Shown here piece by piece: positions 17,424 through 28,400 of a DNA stretch of 64,000 nt. The translations under genes and the position numbers were made by a program. How positions within the stretch are numbered: position 1 is the stretch's first letter; each line of letters begins with the position of its first letter. Source of the stretch: Acipenser ruthenus (lineage: Eukaryota; Chordata; Actinopteri; Acipenseriformes; Acipenseridae); assembly GCF_902713425.1 (NCBI RefSeq), contig NC_081198.1:22117188-22181187 (forward strand), written 5' to 3'. The notes beneath the pieces are model-generated. The model searched no databases. It was not told the DNA's origin and was given only the letters and a program-made list of their open reading frames with translations.

Positions 17424-20400
17424 TTATTCCATCTTCACGTCCTGAAGTCCGGCGATCCTCCACTCCGCGCAGGCCTTGTCCTTCCCGAGGGTCCGGATGT
17501 CCAGAATTACAAAGTCCTTGATAAGAGTTTGTGCCCTTCTGGTCGTGGTGATAGTGTCTAGCTCCTGCTTGTGATAGACACAGACGTTACGGCCTTCCCA
17601 CAGGATCTGCTTGACAACATTGATGACACGCCAAACGCACTTAGCTGTGCTGGTAGTGATTCCTCCCGCAGGCCCATAGAGCACAGTCTCAGCGGTCATC
17701 TTGGCCGTGTCAGCAAACCTGTTTAGGAAGACAGAGACAGAGAGCCAGACACTGCCAGCCACATCACACTCCCAGAAGATATGGGCTGGTGTTTCTCTCT
17801 TGCGGCACTTTGCATAGGGGCATGTTTCTACTTGGGCTAGTCCCCTCCTGAACATGAACGCTCGAGTGGGGAGTGCACTGTGGACGGTGTTCCATGCTAT
17901 ATCCTTCTGGACATTACTGAGGCAGCTGTGAGACACATTCTCCCAGATTTTTTGGCTTTGGGTGAGGGAGAAAGTAGCTACTTTTTCAATTTCCTGGGAA
18001 CCGGCAAGATATTTAGTTACAGCCTTGTATTCCCAGGAGGCCAATTTTGCTTTATCTAAGCCCAATTTATATATAGTGTCCCTTAAGGTTCTATAATACA
18101 ATGGGGGGTCCCAGGAGTATGGCACGGTGTTATCAATAGTGCAGAGGCCCAAGGCCCTGAGACAGGTGGCAAAATAGAAACGATTCATGTAACATACCTT
18201 CCTGTCCAGGGCCTGGATGTTCTTGATAGTTTGCGTGAGCCCCTGCACTCGGGTGAGCTGCACAACGTCCGGGACCCCCTTACCTCCCTTCTTGTCGGCT
18301 TTACTCAGGGTGGCTCGTTTTACCCTCTCCATCTTGCTGCCCCAGATAAAGCGGTGGATAATGCGGTCCACCACTTTTTTGGTGGTCCTGTCTGGGGGAA
18401 AGATTTTTCCTACATAAGAGAGGATGGGGAACAGTATAGACTTGGTTATTAATACTCTACCCGTCATTGTTAAGGATCTTGTGCTCCATCCGCCAATCTT
18501 TTTACGGACCTGGTTAATGGCCGCCGTCCAGCTCTGGGCCCCCGAGCTATTGTTCTCGAAAATGAGGCCCAGAATCTTGATTTTGTCCTTTTTGACAGGG
18601 TACATGTCCGACAGTTCCCTATCTACCTGCCAATTTTTAGACACGTAGACTTCGCTCTTGGACTTATTAATCACTGCCCCGGTCGCCGTGCAGTACTTCT
18701 CAAGGATATTACTAATCCGAGATACCGACGATGTGTTGGTGCAAATGAGTGACACATCGTCCATATATGCTGTTGTTTTGACCTGGACCCCGTTGGATCC
18801 AGGCAGCTGGAAACCAGTTATATTGGTATCCCTACGAATTGCCTGCAGGAGGGGTTCAATGCACACGACATATAGCAGTGGGGATAGTGGGCAACCCTGT
18901 CTGACCCCTGACTGGATAGATATTTTACCAGTCAGGTGCCTGTTCACCAAGACTCGGGTACTAATGTTTGTATAGATGGTTTTAACCCACTCCCTAAGTC
19001 CAGGAGCGAATTTCATCTGGTCCATCACTTTGTACATATATTCATGGCTTACCCTATCGAACGCCTTCTCCTGGTCAAGGTTGAACAGGCAGAGGGGATG
19101 GTTCCGTTCTCTAGAATAAGCCAGAATGTCCCTTGTTAACATTAAAATATCCGTGATGGACCTCCCTGGGACGCCACAAGCCTGGTCGGGGCCAATGACC
19201 AAAGGGAGGTGTACTTGTAGCCGGAGCATCAGAGCTTTGGCTAGTATCTTGTAATCCACGCAAAGGAGGCTGATTGGGCGCCAATTCCGTAGATCTTTAA
19301 CTTCCCCTTTCTTATGAAGGAGAGTAATTACACTCTCCCGCATAGAACGGCCCAACCGCTTCTCCCTGTAGACCGCTCTGTAGACCTCCGCTAAATGGAC
19401 TTTTAGCATGTCCCAAAAAAGATGGTAATACTCACCCGGGATGCCATCTGGACCTGGCGTCTTACCGGTGTTCATGGTCTTAACCGCCTGGGTGAGCTCC
19501 TCCAGCGTGAGTTCTGGGTCCTTCTCCTCCTCCTCGTCGTCCCGCACTGAGTCAGGCTCCAACTGGCTCAGGAACCACTCTATCAGGGTGTCATCTGTAG
19601 CTTTGATGTTATATAGGTCCCTATAGAAGTTCTCTACCACTTTTTTCACTCCCTCACTATCCTCTACTATCCTCCCCCTGCTGTCGAGCATGGAGGACAT
19701 CAAGTGCCGCTTCTCCCTCGTTTTCTGGAAGAAGAAGCGAGTACACTTTTCGTCTTCCTCCATTTTTTGCACTTTTGCATTGTGCATGACCTTTCGTTGT
19801 TCCTCCCTACAAAGCACTGAAAGATCTAGCTTGGTCTGGGCTATCTCGTCGCTTACAGGGAACCCCCGAAGCTGAAGCAGGCTCAGATGCTGGAGGGCAG
19901 CATTCAGGTGTTTATATTTGGCCCTCCTTTCTTTTGCTTTCCTCTTGCCTGCTGCTATGAAATAACCCTTAGTTCTGATTTTGACCATCTCCCACCACTC
20001 TATAGGGGAGTTGAATAGGTCACGCAAAGTGGTCCACTCAACAAGCCTGCTCTTATAGGCTGCAGCTATGGAGGGGTCATCGAGTAAGGAGGTGTTTAAT
20101 TTCCAAACCCCTGACCCCATCTGGGAGGTCTGAGGGACCTGCAATGTTACCTGCAGGAGCCTATGGTCAGAGAAGAAGACGGCCTGGGTGTCTACTGCCG
20201 TCTTCGTAAGGGAGCTGGTATGCAGGACGAGATTTATACGGGAGAAGGAGGTCCCAGATGAGCTCACCCAGGTAAAGGGAGGCACCAGGTCCTTACCTGC
20301 ATCACACAGGGAGAAATCAGATATTACGGAGGACAAAACTCTACTAGAGCGGTCGTTGCGTGGCCTGCTCCGGTCTACGTCCCTCAGAGCACAATTGAAG

Positions 20401-20867
20401 TCACCTGACACGATGACGGGTACGTTCCCCAGCAGGAGTGGACGCAGCTGTGGAAAAAATTGAACTCTTTCGTTTTGGTTAGTGGGTGCGTAGACATTGA
20501 CCAGTCTGAGGGGAGTGTTGTTGTATGTCACATCCACGCTCAGAATTCTACCAGGTTCTACCTCCCTGCTGCTGCGGGAGGTAATAAATGGGTTTTTAAA
20601 CAGAATACCTACTCCGTTGGCTCTGGCTATGTTGGAGCCCGACCAGAAGGAGTCCCCTAGGGTCCAACTCTCCTTCAGGTCCCTATAATCAGGGCTCGAC
20701 GAAATACCACACTCCTGCAGAAAGATGAGATCTGCTTTCAAGTTAGCTAGATAGTTTAGTACATCAAATCTTTTTTGTGTCTCCCTGATGCTCCTGACAT
20801 TAACAGACACACATATCAGGGCCATCAGGGTAGCTAACAAGAAAAGGAGTCGCTGCGTCCACCCCAT
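17424..20867 (-). CDS. LINE A3 ORF2, endonuclease site altered
   Basis: Full-length 1147-residue endonuclease and reverse transcriptase with the same architecture as A2. Differences by eye include D212N in the endonuclease motif SRIDLVL (here SRINLVL), which corresponds to a catalytic Asp in APE-type LINE endonucleases, and P507R upstream of the polymerase core. YMDD and the C-terminal CCHC motif are intact. Endonuclease activity is probably lost while the polymerase may be sound. Confidence 0.93.
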   Translation of the reverse strand: MGWTQRLLFLLATLMALICVSVNVRSIRETQKRFDVLNYLANLKADLIFLQECGISSSPDYRDLKESWTLGDSFWSGSNIARANGVGILFKNPFITSRSSREVEPGRILSVDVTYNNTPLRLVNVYAPTNQNERVQFFPQLRPLLLGNVPVIVSGDFNCALRDVDRSRPRNDRSSRVLSSVISDFSLCDAGKDLVPPFTWVSSSGTSFSRINLVLHTSSLTKTAVDTQAVFFSDHRLLQVTLQVPQTSQMGSGVWKLNTSLLDDPSIAAAYKSRLVEWTTLRDLFNSPIEWWEMVKIRTKGYFIAAGKRKAKERRAKYKHLNAALQHLSLLQLRGFPVSDEIAQTKLDLSVLCREEQRKVMHNAKVQKMEEDEKCTRFFFQKTREKRHLMSSMLDSRGRIVEDSEGVKKVVENFYRDLYNIKATDDTLIEWFLSQLEPDSVRDDEEEEKDPELTLEELTQAVKTMNTGKTPGPDGIPGEYYHLFWDMLKVHLAEVYRAVYREKRLGRSMRESVITLLHKKGEVKDLRNWRPISLLCVDYKILAKALMLRLQVHLPLVIGPDQACGVPGRSITDILMLTRDILAYSRERNHPLCLFNLDQEKAFDRVSHEYMYKVMDQMKFAPGLREWVKTIYTNISTRVLVNRHLTGKISIQSGVRQGCPLSPLLYVVCIEPLLQAIRRDTNITGFQLPGSNGVQVKTTAYMDDVSLICTNTSSVSRISNILEKYCTATGAVINKSKSEVYVSKNWQVDRELSDMYPVKKDKIKILGLIFENNSSGAQSWTAAINQVRKKIGGWSTRSLTMTGRVLITKSILFPILSYVGKIFPPDRTTKKVVDRIIHRFIWGSKMERVKRATLSKADKKGGKGVPDVVQLTRVQGLTQTIKNIQALDRKVCYMNRFYFATCLRALGLCTIDNTVPYSWDPPLYYRTLRDTIYKLGLDKAKLASWEYKAVTKYLAGSQEIEKVATFSLTQSQKIWENVSHSCLSNVQKDIAWNTVHSALPTRAFMFRRGLAQVETCPYAKCRKRETPAHIFWECDVAGSVWLSVSVFLNRFADTAKMTAETVLYGPAGGITTSTAKCVWRVINVVKQILWEGRNVCVYHKQELDTITTTRRAQTLIKDFVILDIRTLGKDKACAEWRIAGLQDVKME

Positions 20868-20872
20868 AGCGA

Positions 20873-21928
20873 CTATGATTGGGAGGTCGGGACACTCTTC
20901 CTACTCTTAGCTCTACGCTTGCTTCGAGGGAGCTTGGGCTTATTTGCAACTCCCATCACCCCTGAGAAGGTACTCACTGCTGCCTCGTCCAAGAAGGCAC
21001 CGTCTTTATATGCACAGTACGTGGAGTTGTTGGGGCTATTCAACTCCCCACAAGGTAAGTCTGGTGGAACTTGCTCAGGGCCCCTCGGAACGTGTGGGTC
21101 AGCTTTGTCCTGGGGGGGGGTTATGACAGACAGCATTCTTTGGCTGTTACCGTCTGTTGAATTGGAGCTGTTAGCAGACTTCTGGCTTACCGCGTCCAGG
21201 GGTATTCCCATGTCCTCCAGTGCTGTATCTAGGAGGACCTCTAGGGAGCCCCTGGTTTTGCCCATACAAGGGAGGGGGTCAAGGATGCTTTGAAGGGAGG
21301 CCCTTCGCTTGAAGAGGGTCATTGCTACAGAGGTACTGCTGGTCAGGGAAGGTGTTGACCCCGACCTCTCCCTCGGTGCATTAGTGAACACCTCTTCTGC
21401 GAGGTGTGCTAGGGTTTGTGCCAACGACTGGGAAGGCTGGCTGGGGATGCCCTGGCTGGCTGCTACCTGCCCACTAGGCGGCAGTGTAGCCGTCCCACTC
21501 ACCTCCGTCTCTGCCTGCGAGGGCAAGACTGGGGACTTTGTGTGGACATTAGCTGGTTTTGGATCTATGGGGGCCACCTGCAACTTGCTGTCTTTGATCC
21601 TGATCTTCTTTCTTTTCCCCCCCTCGTCTCTACCCTTTCTTTTCCCCACCCTCTGCTGGTTCTTCACTCCCTTCCCCTCCTTCTCACTCTCACTTTCACT
21701 GTCGCTTTTGCTTTCCTCCCCCACGGACTCAATCCTTATGGCGTCATAACGAGAGCCGAGGGGGAGTGCTGGCGCTGAGAGGGCCCTACTCAGGGGGGGG
21801 CCGCTGCTGGGTCCGGGCTCCCTCCCTGACTCGTGTTCTGCATCAGAGGAGCTACTGGAGGAGCTAGTGGAGTGGCTGTTGTACTCTCTCTCTGGGCTGG
21901 GGGAAGGGGTCCTCGTAAAACGGGACAT
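20873..21928 (-). CDS. LINE A3 ORF1b
   Basis: Open 351-residue frame as in A2, with the Ser run, the Lys/Arg cluster and the basic C-terminus. It differs from A2 at a few residues (for example ETEVSG for ETEASG and TRGSLE for TRGPLE). The stop is 5 nt before the ORF2 ATG. Confidence 0.75.
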   Translation of the reverse strand: MSRFTRTPSPSPEREYNSHSTSSSSSSSDAEHESGREPGPSSGPPLSRALSAPALPLGSRYDAIRIESVGEESKSDSESESEKEGKGVKNQQRVGKRKGRDEGGKRKKIRIKDSKLQVAPIDPKPANVHTKSPVLPSQAETEVSGTATLPPSGQVAASQGIPSQPSQSLAQTLAHLAEEVFTNAPRERSGSTPSLTSSTSVAMTLFKRRASLQSILDPLPCMGKTRGSLEVLLDTALEDMGIPLDAVSQKSANSSNSTDGNSQRMLSVITPPQDKADPHVPRGPEQVPPDLPCGELNSPNNSTYCAYKDGAFLDEAAVSTFSGVMGVANKPKLPRSKRRAKSRKSVPTSQS

Positions 21929-22818
21929 GTCTCGAGGGCGGGGGGGTGAGGGGGTGCTGGTGATGATGGTGGTGCTGGAGTCTGGGTCTTGGATACTGTT
22001 GGTGGTGATGTGGACTGATCTTTGTTACTTGCTCCCTCTTCCTGCTCAGGCCTAGGCTTGTTCATGTTTGCCTTGCTGGCTCTGGCCATGTTGGCATAGG
22101 AAGAGGGGCAGTCCTTAAACAGGTGCCCCTTCTTTCCACACAAATTGCACTGCCTCTCTTCTCTGCAGTGGCTGGTCTCGTGGGGGGCGCCGCAGTTCCT
22201 GCACTTGACTACAGTACACGCGGCCGCCAGGTGTCCTAATTCCCCACATTTCCTGCAGAGTTTTGGCATCCCATTATAGAATACCAGCCCTCTGTTGGGC
22301 CCTAACACTATGGAGTTTGGAATGTGGCGGACGCCTCCAATGCCCGATGGATCAACATTAAGGCGTACCAGCCACTTTCTGGCTCCTGTCCAAACCCCAT
22401 CTTCATCTGTAATTTTCCTCCCTTCTGATGACACCCTCCCATAGCGGTTAAGCCATGTTGTAATATCATAGTCGCTAACAGCCTCATTGAAAAATTGGAC
22501 AGTAACAACTTTCATTTCTCTGTCTGTCAGTGCATCCACACAAAATTCTTTGTATGGAGCGAGATATTTATTCTCCCCCCAAAAGGACCACATTTCTTGT
22601 AACTTTTGGGGGTTCCTAAAACTGACCTCAAACACTTCCTTAAGCCCTGGCAATTTCACCAAACAATTCAAGTCAGAAGGGGAAAAACCCATACCCCTCT
22701 GAAGAATGGTCCGGCTGAACTCCAGTCTCGTCAGTCCTGGTTCCGTTTCATCTTGCTTGTTTCTTGTGAAGCGCACCGCATTGTGCCTCCTGGTTTCCTG
22801 GGTTGGCCGGAACGCCAT
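21790..22818 (-). CDS. LINE A3 ORF1a: CCHC-knuckle RNA-binding protein
   Basis: 342 residues, nearly identical to A2 ORF1a with all three knuckles intact. One visible change is PALETC for PAPETC in the Pro-rich tail. It overlaps ORF1b by 139 nt and keeps the C8 run before the stop. Confidence 0.9.
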   Translation of the reverse strand: MAFRPTQETRRHNAVRFTRNKQDETEPGLTRLEFSRTILQRGMGFSPSDLNCLVKLPGLKEVFEVSFRNPQKLQEMWSFWGENKYLAPYKEFCVDALTDREMKVVTVQFFNEAVSDYDITTWLNRYGRVSSEGRKITDEDGVWTGARKWLVRLNVDPSGIGGVRHIPNSIVLGPNRGLVFYNGMPKLCRKCGELGHLAAACTVVKCRNCGAPHETSHCREERQCNLCGKKGHLFKDCPSSYANMARASKANMNKPRPEQEEGASNKDQSTSPPTVSKTQTPAPPSSPAPPHPPALETCPVLRGPLPPAQRESTTATPLAPPVAPLMQNTSQGGSPDPAAAPP

Positions 22819-23517
22819 CCTTCAGCTGGCTCCTCCGATTGGGGTGGGAGAAGCCTCTGGACGTCCGGGTTGTCTCTCTCTACGGAAAAGAGACAACGTA
22901 AGCAGCAAATCTGGGCAGTTGAAGGAACTATTACTTTAGTCCCTGAGGAGATGGTCGCCTCGCAAGAGGGACCCCCTCCCCAGGTGAACGGTGTCCTTCC
23001 CTGGCGGAGTAGGGGGCGCTGCTTGGCACCGAGACCACGTAGGAAGAATCGTGGCTGTGACGCCTCCTCGGGGTCCGGGGCCGCCCTCTGCTCCTCCCAG
23101 ATGGCGCCCTCTGCTGGGCGCCTGCTGCTCTCTCGGTCTGGATCTCGATTACAATCAAGGGCTGGGGATGAGGTCGTCTAGGTCATCAAAGGGTCCTCAA
23201 AGGTCATCTGGATGGTAGGTCCTCCTTCTCTCTAACTCCAGGAACGTCTGGAAAAGCCGGAACCGCCTGAAAAAGAAAAAAACGGGAACCGCCTGAAAAA
23301 GAAAAAACTGCTCTCAACAGTCAACAAAATCTTGAAAGACCCTCGGCCTGGATTGGGCAAGCCAAAACCAGACTGAGCATTAGTCTTCCAAAAAGTTGCC
23401 GAGCTGAAGAAAGCCAGTCAAAAATAAAAAAAATTCTGTTCCTCCTCACCCGAACAAACCTCTCACAGACCCTCGGAGGGAGCGGGCAATGCCACTACCC
23501 TCTAAACCTTAGTCTTA
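22819..23517 (-). other. Family A 5' UTR (A3)
   Basis: Same structure as in A2: GC-rich half, duplicated gaaccgcctgaaaaag segment and two diverged 80-bp repeats. No gene seen. Confidence 0.7.
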
Positions 23518-23553
23518 GAAAGATTTATTCGAACTGAAGAGAAGCCAGAGTAT
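23518..23553 (-). other. U5 snRNA-like 5' terminus of A3
   Basis: Identical to the A2 terminus, starting ATACTCTGG on the minus strand, two bases from the spacer junction. Confidence 0.8.
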
Positions 23554-23849
23554 ATGGCTGGCTAAGAAGGACCTGGCATAGGGACATGTTCCACCACACT
23601 TGTCTGGTTAGCTGCATGCTCCCAGGAAACAAACTGCTGCTGTCTACATCATCACCACATGTGAATAAAAGAAAGAAAGACAGCAAGAAAGAAAGAGAGA
23701 AAGAAAAAGAAAGAAAGAAAGAGAGAAAGAAAAAAAAGAAGTAAAACGGCAGGAAAACTTGCATCAACACTGGCACTCTCCCTCCAGCAGGGGTAGACAA
23801 AATGCTCACAGGAGAGATCCAGATCTGACTTTGACCAACGTTAGAGAAA

Positions 23850-24038
23850 GGTGTGCACCGTTCCCGGAGGTACTGCAATACCGGGCCGATGCGTGGAGTG
23901 GACGGAGCAAGCCCCTGTTCCATCTCCCGATTCCAAAAATCAATTTAATATATGGTCCCCTGATAGGGGACGTATCAGATATTAAACTGATAAGAACAGA
24001 TACTACACTTGATCTTAGCCAAAAGGCCGAGAAGCGAT
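23850..24038 (-). ncRNA. RNU2: U2 snRNA with shortened promoter
   Basis: The transcribed part is consensus. Upstream, about 15 bp of the GC-rich segment (ggggccccccagccc) is missing, which moves the PSE-like site from -50 to about -35. PSE spacing fixes the start site in vertebrate snRNA genes, so this copy may be inactive or start elsewhere; that is an inference. Confidence 0.93.
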
Positions 24039-24623
24039 GGCGACTTGGCCCTTGCCCGTACGGCACAGGGGGATTCAAAGGTGGGTGCAAAATTTCAAGC
24101 ACAAGCAGACCCCAAAAAAACGGGCTGCTGCTTCCAGAGGGGAAATGTGCAATTTAAGCAGGAGAAAACAAAACAAAGCAAAAACACACACATAACACCA
24201 AAAACAAAACATAAACTGGCGGAGTGCGTCTTACAAATAGTCATGCCAAGCTGCTATGCTGTGCAAGGTGCCTTGGGTAACTACAACTGTGCCTCGCTGG
24301 CTGGCTGGCTTGCTAAGAAGGTCCTGGCATAGGGACATGTTCCACCACACTTGTCTGGTTAGCTGCATGCTCCCAGGAAACAACCTGCTGCTGTCTACAT
24401 CATCACCACATGTGAATAAAAGAAAGAAAGACAGCAAGAAAGAAAGAGAGAAAGAAAGAGAGAAAGAGAGAAAGAAAGAGAGAAAGAAAGAAAGAGAGAA
24501 AGAAAAAAAAAGAAGTAAAACGGCGGGAAAACTTGCATCAACACTGGCACTCTCCCTCCAGCAGGGGTAGACAAAATGCTCACAGGAGAGATCCAGATCT
24601 GACTTTGACCAACGTTAGAGAAA

Positions 24624-24759
24624 GGTGTGCACCGTTCCCGGAGGTACTGCAATACCGGGCCGATGCGTGGAGTGGACGGAGCAAGCCCCTGTTCCATCTC
24701 CCGATTCCAAAAATCAATTTAATATATGGTCCCCTGATAGCGGACGTATCAGATATTAA
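24624..24759 (-). pseudogene. RNU2: U2 3' part (nt 54-189) at the A4 3' junction
   Basis: Same break point and the same tagcggac variant as the part at 16637-16772, which marks the two as copies of one event. Confidence 0.92.
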
Positions 24760-25410
24760 TACTCTTTTATTGAGATTTTACATTTTTTTACATTTACACC
24801 CATTCGTTTTTTCATTCATTTTACATTTCTTTTAAAGATGACATTCATACATACAGACATACATTTTGTTTTAAAAGCATTTAAAATACATTTAAAAACA
24901 CCAAGACAATTGTGCTTTGTACATGGTTAAAACAGACACAGATTAAAATCAACATGAAAAAAACCTGTGCTGTTTTAAAAGTGACTGGAAAAAAAGAACC
25001 ATCTATAAAAAAACAGTGCTTGTGAGGGCCGGGGAGTGCTCTCTAAAAAGGTTCAAAAGTGAACATAAAACTATATTACTAAAACAGGGACAGGGGAAAA
25101 GGGACAGTGTGTAAAACAGTGCGTTAAAATTCTAAAATTTTAAAACACTTAAAATGTAACTTTTAATAGTTTACATTAAAAATCTTAAAGATACATAAAA
25201 CAAAACAAAACAAAATCAAATAAAACATTCAACGTAAATCAAATAAAAGTCCATAAAACTGAAACAAAAAGACTACATAAAACCAGGGCACCGTTGAAAA
25301 ACGGTCATGCCAGCTAAAAAGGGCGGAATGCTGGCATGACAAAATAAATAAAAGGCTTAGCGGTGCCCCGTAGTCCCGCTCCTATGAGCTAGCGGTTCCA
25401 GTTTTTTCCT

Positions 25411-28400
25411 TTATTCCATCTTCACGTCCTGAAGTCCGGCGATCCTCCACTCCGCGCAGGCCTTGTCCTTCCCGAGGGTCCGGATGTCCAGAATTACAAA
25501 GTCCTTGATAAGAGTTTGTGCCCTTCTGGTCGTGGTGATAGTGTCTAGCTCCTGCTTGTGATAGACACAGACGTTACGGCCTTCCCACAGGATCTGCTTG
25601 ACAACATTGATGACACGCCAAACGCACTTAGCTGTGCTGGTAGTGATTCCTCCCGCAGGCCCATAGAGCACAGTCTCAGCGGTCATCTTGGCCGTGTCAG
25701 CAAACCTGTTTAGGAAGACAGAGACAGAGAGCCAGACACTGCCAGCCACATCACACTCCCAGAAGATATGGGCTGGTGTTTCTCTCTTGCGGCACTTTGC
25801 ATAGGGGCATGTTTCTACTTGGGCTAGTCCCCTCCTGAACATGAACGCTCGAGTGGGGAGTGCACTGTGGACGGTGTTCCATGCTATATCCTTCTGGACA
25901 TTACTGAGGCAGCTGTGAGACACATTCTCCCAGATTTTTTGGCTTTGGGTGAGGGAGAAAGTAGCTACTTTTTCAATTTCCTGGGAACCGGCAAGATATT
26001 TAGTTACAGCCTTGTATTCCCAGGAGGCCAATTTTGCTTTATCTAAGCCCAATTTATATATAGTGTCCCTTAAGGTTCTATAATACAATGGGGGGTCCCA
26101 GGAGTATGGCACGGTGTTATCAATAGTGCAGAGGCCCAAGGCCCTGAGACAGGTGGCAAAATAGAAACGATTCATGTAACATACCTTCCTGTCCAGGGCC
26201 TGGATGTTCTTGATAGTTTGCGTGAGCCCCTGCACTCGGGTGAGCTGCACAACGTCCGGGACCCCCTTACCTCCCTTCTTGTCGGCTTTACTCAGGGTGG
26301 CTCGTTTTACCCTCTCCATCTTGCTGCCCCAGATAAAGCGGTGGATAATGCGGTCCACCACTTTTTTGGTGGTCCTGTCTGGGGGAAAGATTTTTCCTAC
26401 ATAAGAGAGGATGGGGAACAGTATAGACTTGGTTATTAATACTCTACCCGTCATTGTTAAGGATCTTGTGCTCCATCCGCCAATCTTTTTACGGACCTGG
26501 TTAATGGCCGCCGTCCAGCTCTGGGCCCCCGAGCTATTGTTCTCGAAAATGAGGCCCAGAATCTTGATTTTGTCCTTTTTGACAGGGTACATGTCCGACA
26601 GTTCCCTATCTACCTGCCAATTTTTAGACACGTAGACTTCGCTCTTGGACTTATTAATCACTGCCCCGGTCGCCGTGCAGTACTTCTCAAGGATATTACT
26701 AATCCGAGATACCGACGATGTGTTGGTGCAAATGAGTGACACATCGTCCATATATGCTGTTGTTTTGACCTGGACCCCGTTGGATCCAGGCAGCTGGAAA
26801 CCAGTTATATTGGTATCCCTACGAATTGCCTGCAGGAGGGGTTCAATGCACACGACATATAGCAGTGGGGATAGTGGGCAACCCTGTCTGACCCCTGACT
26901 GGATAGATATTTTACCAGTCAGGTGCCTGTTCACCAAGACTCGGGTACTAATGTTTGTATAGATGGTTTTAACCCACTCCCTAAGTCCAGGAGCGAATTT
27001 CATCTGGTCCATCACTTTGTACATATATTCATGGCTTACCCTATCGAACGCCTTCTCCTGGTCAAGGTTGAACAGGCAGAGGGGATGGTTCCGTTCTCTA
27101 GAATAAGCCAGAATGTCCCTTGTTAACATTAAAATATCCGTGATGGACCTCCCTGGGACGCCACAAGCCTGGTCGGGGCCAATGACCAAAGGGAGGTGTA
27201 CTTGTAGCCGGAGCATCAGAGCTTTGGCTAGTATCTTGTAATCCACGCAAAGGAGGCTGATTGGGCGCCAATTCCGTAGATCTTTAACTTCCCCTTTCTT
27301 ATGAAGGAGAGTAATTACACTCTCCCGCATAGAAGGGCCCAACCGCTTCTCCCTGTAGACCGCTCTGTAGACCTCCGCTAAATGGACTTTTAGCATGTCC
27401 CAAAAAAGATGGTAATACTCACCCGGGATGCCATCTGGACCTGGCGTCTTACCGGTGTTCATGGTCTTAACCGCCTGGGTGAGCTCCTCCAGCGTGAGTT
27501 CTGGGTCCTTCTCCTCCTCCTCGTCGTCCCGCACTGAGTCAGGCTCCAACTGGCTCAGGAACCACTCTATCAGGGTGTCATCTGTAGCTTTGATGTTATA
27601 TAGGTCCCTATAGAAGTTCTCTACCACTTTTTTCACTCCCTCACTATCCTCTACTATCCTCCCCCTGCTGTCGAGCATGGAGGACATCAAGTGAAGCTTC
27701 TCCCTCGTTTTCTGGAAGAAGAAGCGAGTACACTTTTCGTCTTCCTCCATTTTTTGCACTTTTGCATTGTGCATGACCTTTCGTTGTTCCTCCCTACAAA
27801 GCACTGAAAGATCTAGCTTGGTCTGGGCTATCTCGTCGCTTACAGGGAACCCCCGAAGCTGAAGCAGGCTCAGATGCTGGAGGGCAGCATTCAGGTGTTT
27901 ATATTTGGCCCTCCTTTCTTTTGCTTTCCTCTTGCCTGCTGCTATGAAATAACCCTTAGTTCTGATTTTGACCATCTCCCACCACTCTATAGGGGAGTTG
28001 AATAGGTCACGCAAAGTGGTCCACTCAACAAGCCTGCTCTTATAGGCTGCAGCTATGGAGGGGTCATCGAGTAAGGAGGTGTTTAATTTCCAAACCCCTG
28101 ACCCCATCTGGGATGTCTGAGGGACCTGCAATGTTACCTGCAGGAGCCTATGGTCAGAGAAGAAGACGGCCTGGGTGTCTACTGCCGTCTTTGTAAGGGA
28201 GCTGGTATGCAGGACGAGATCTATACGGGAGAAGGAGGTCCCAGATGAGCTCACCCAGGTAAAGGGAGGCACCAGGTCCTTACCTGCATCACACAGGGAG
28301 AAATCAGATATTACGGAGGACAAAACTCTACTAGAGCGGTCGTTGCGTGGCCTGCTCCGGTCTACGTCCCTCAGAGCACAATTGAAGTCACCTGACACGA

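Larger units (their letters stand above)
16773..23555 (-). mobile_element. LINE A3 (Tx1-clade, Keno-like), complete
   Basis: Complete family A copy with the same parts and the same 5' spacer junction as A2. It lies 8003 bp from A2 and 7987 bp from A4 by matching positions, which suggests duplication of an 8-kb block of LINE plus U2 sequence. The 3' UTR shares variants with A4 (for example ctatattactaaaac and gtgtgtaaaacagtgcg) that A2 lacks. All three frames are open, but the endonuclease has a likely disabling change. Confidence 0.95.
23556..24759 (-). repeat. U2 array block 3 between A3 and A4
   Basis: One full and one truncated unit, matching block 2 except for a 15-bp promoter deletion upstream of the full U2. 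Confidence 0.95.
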
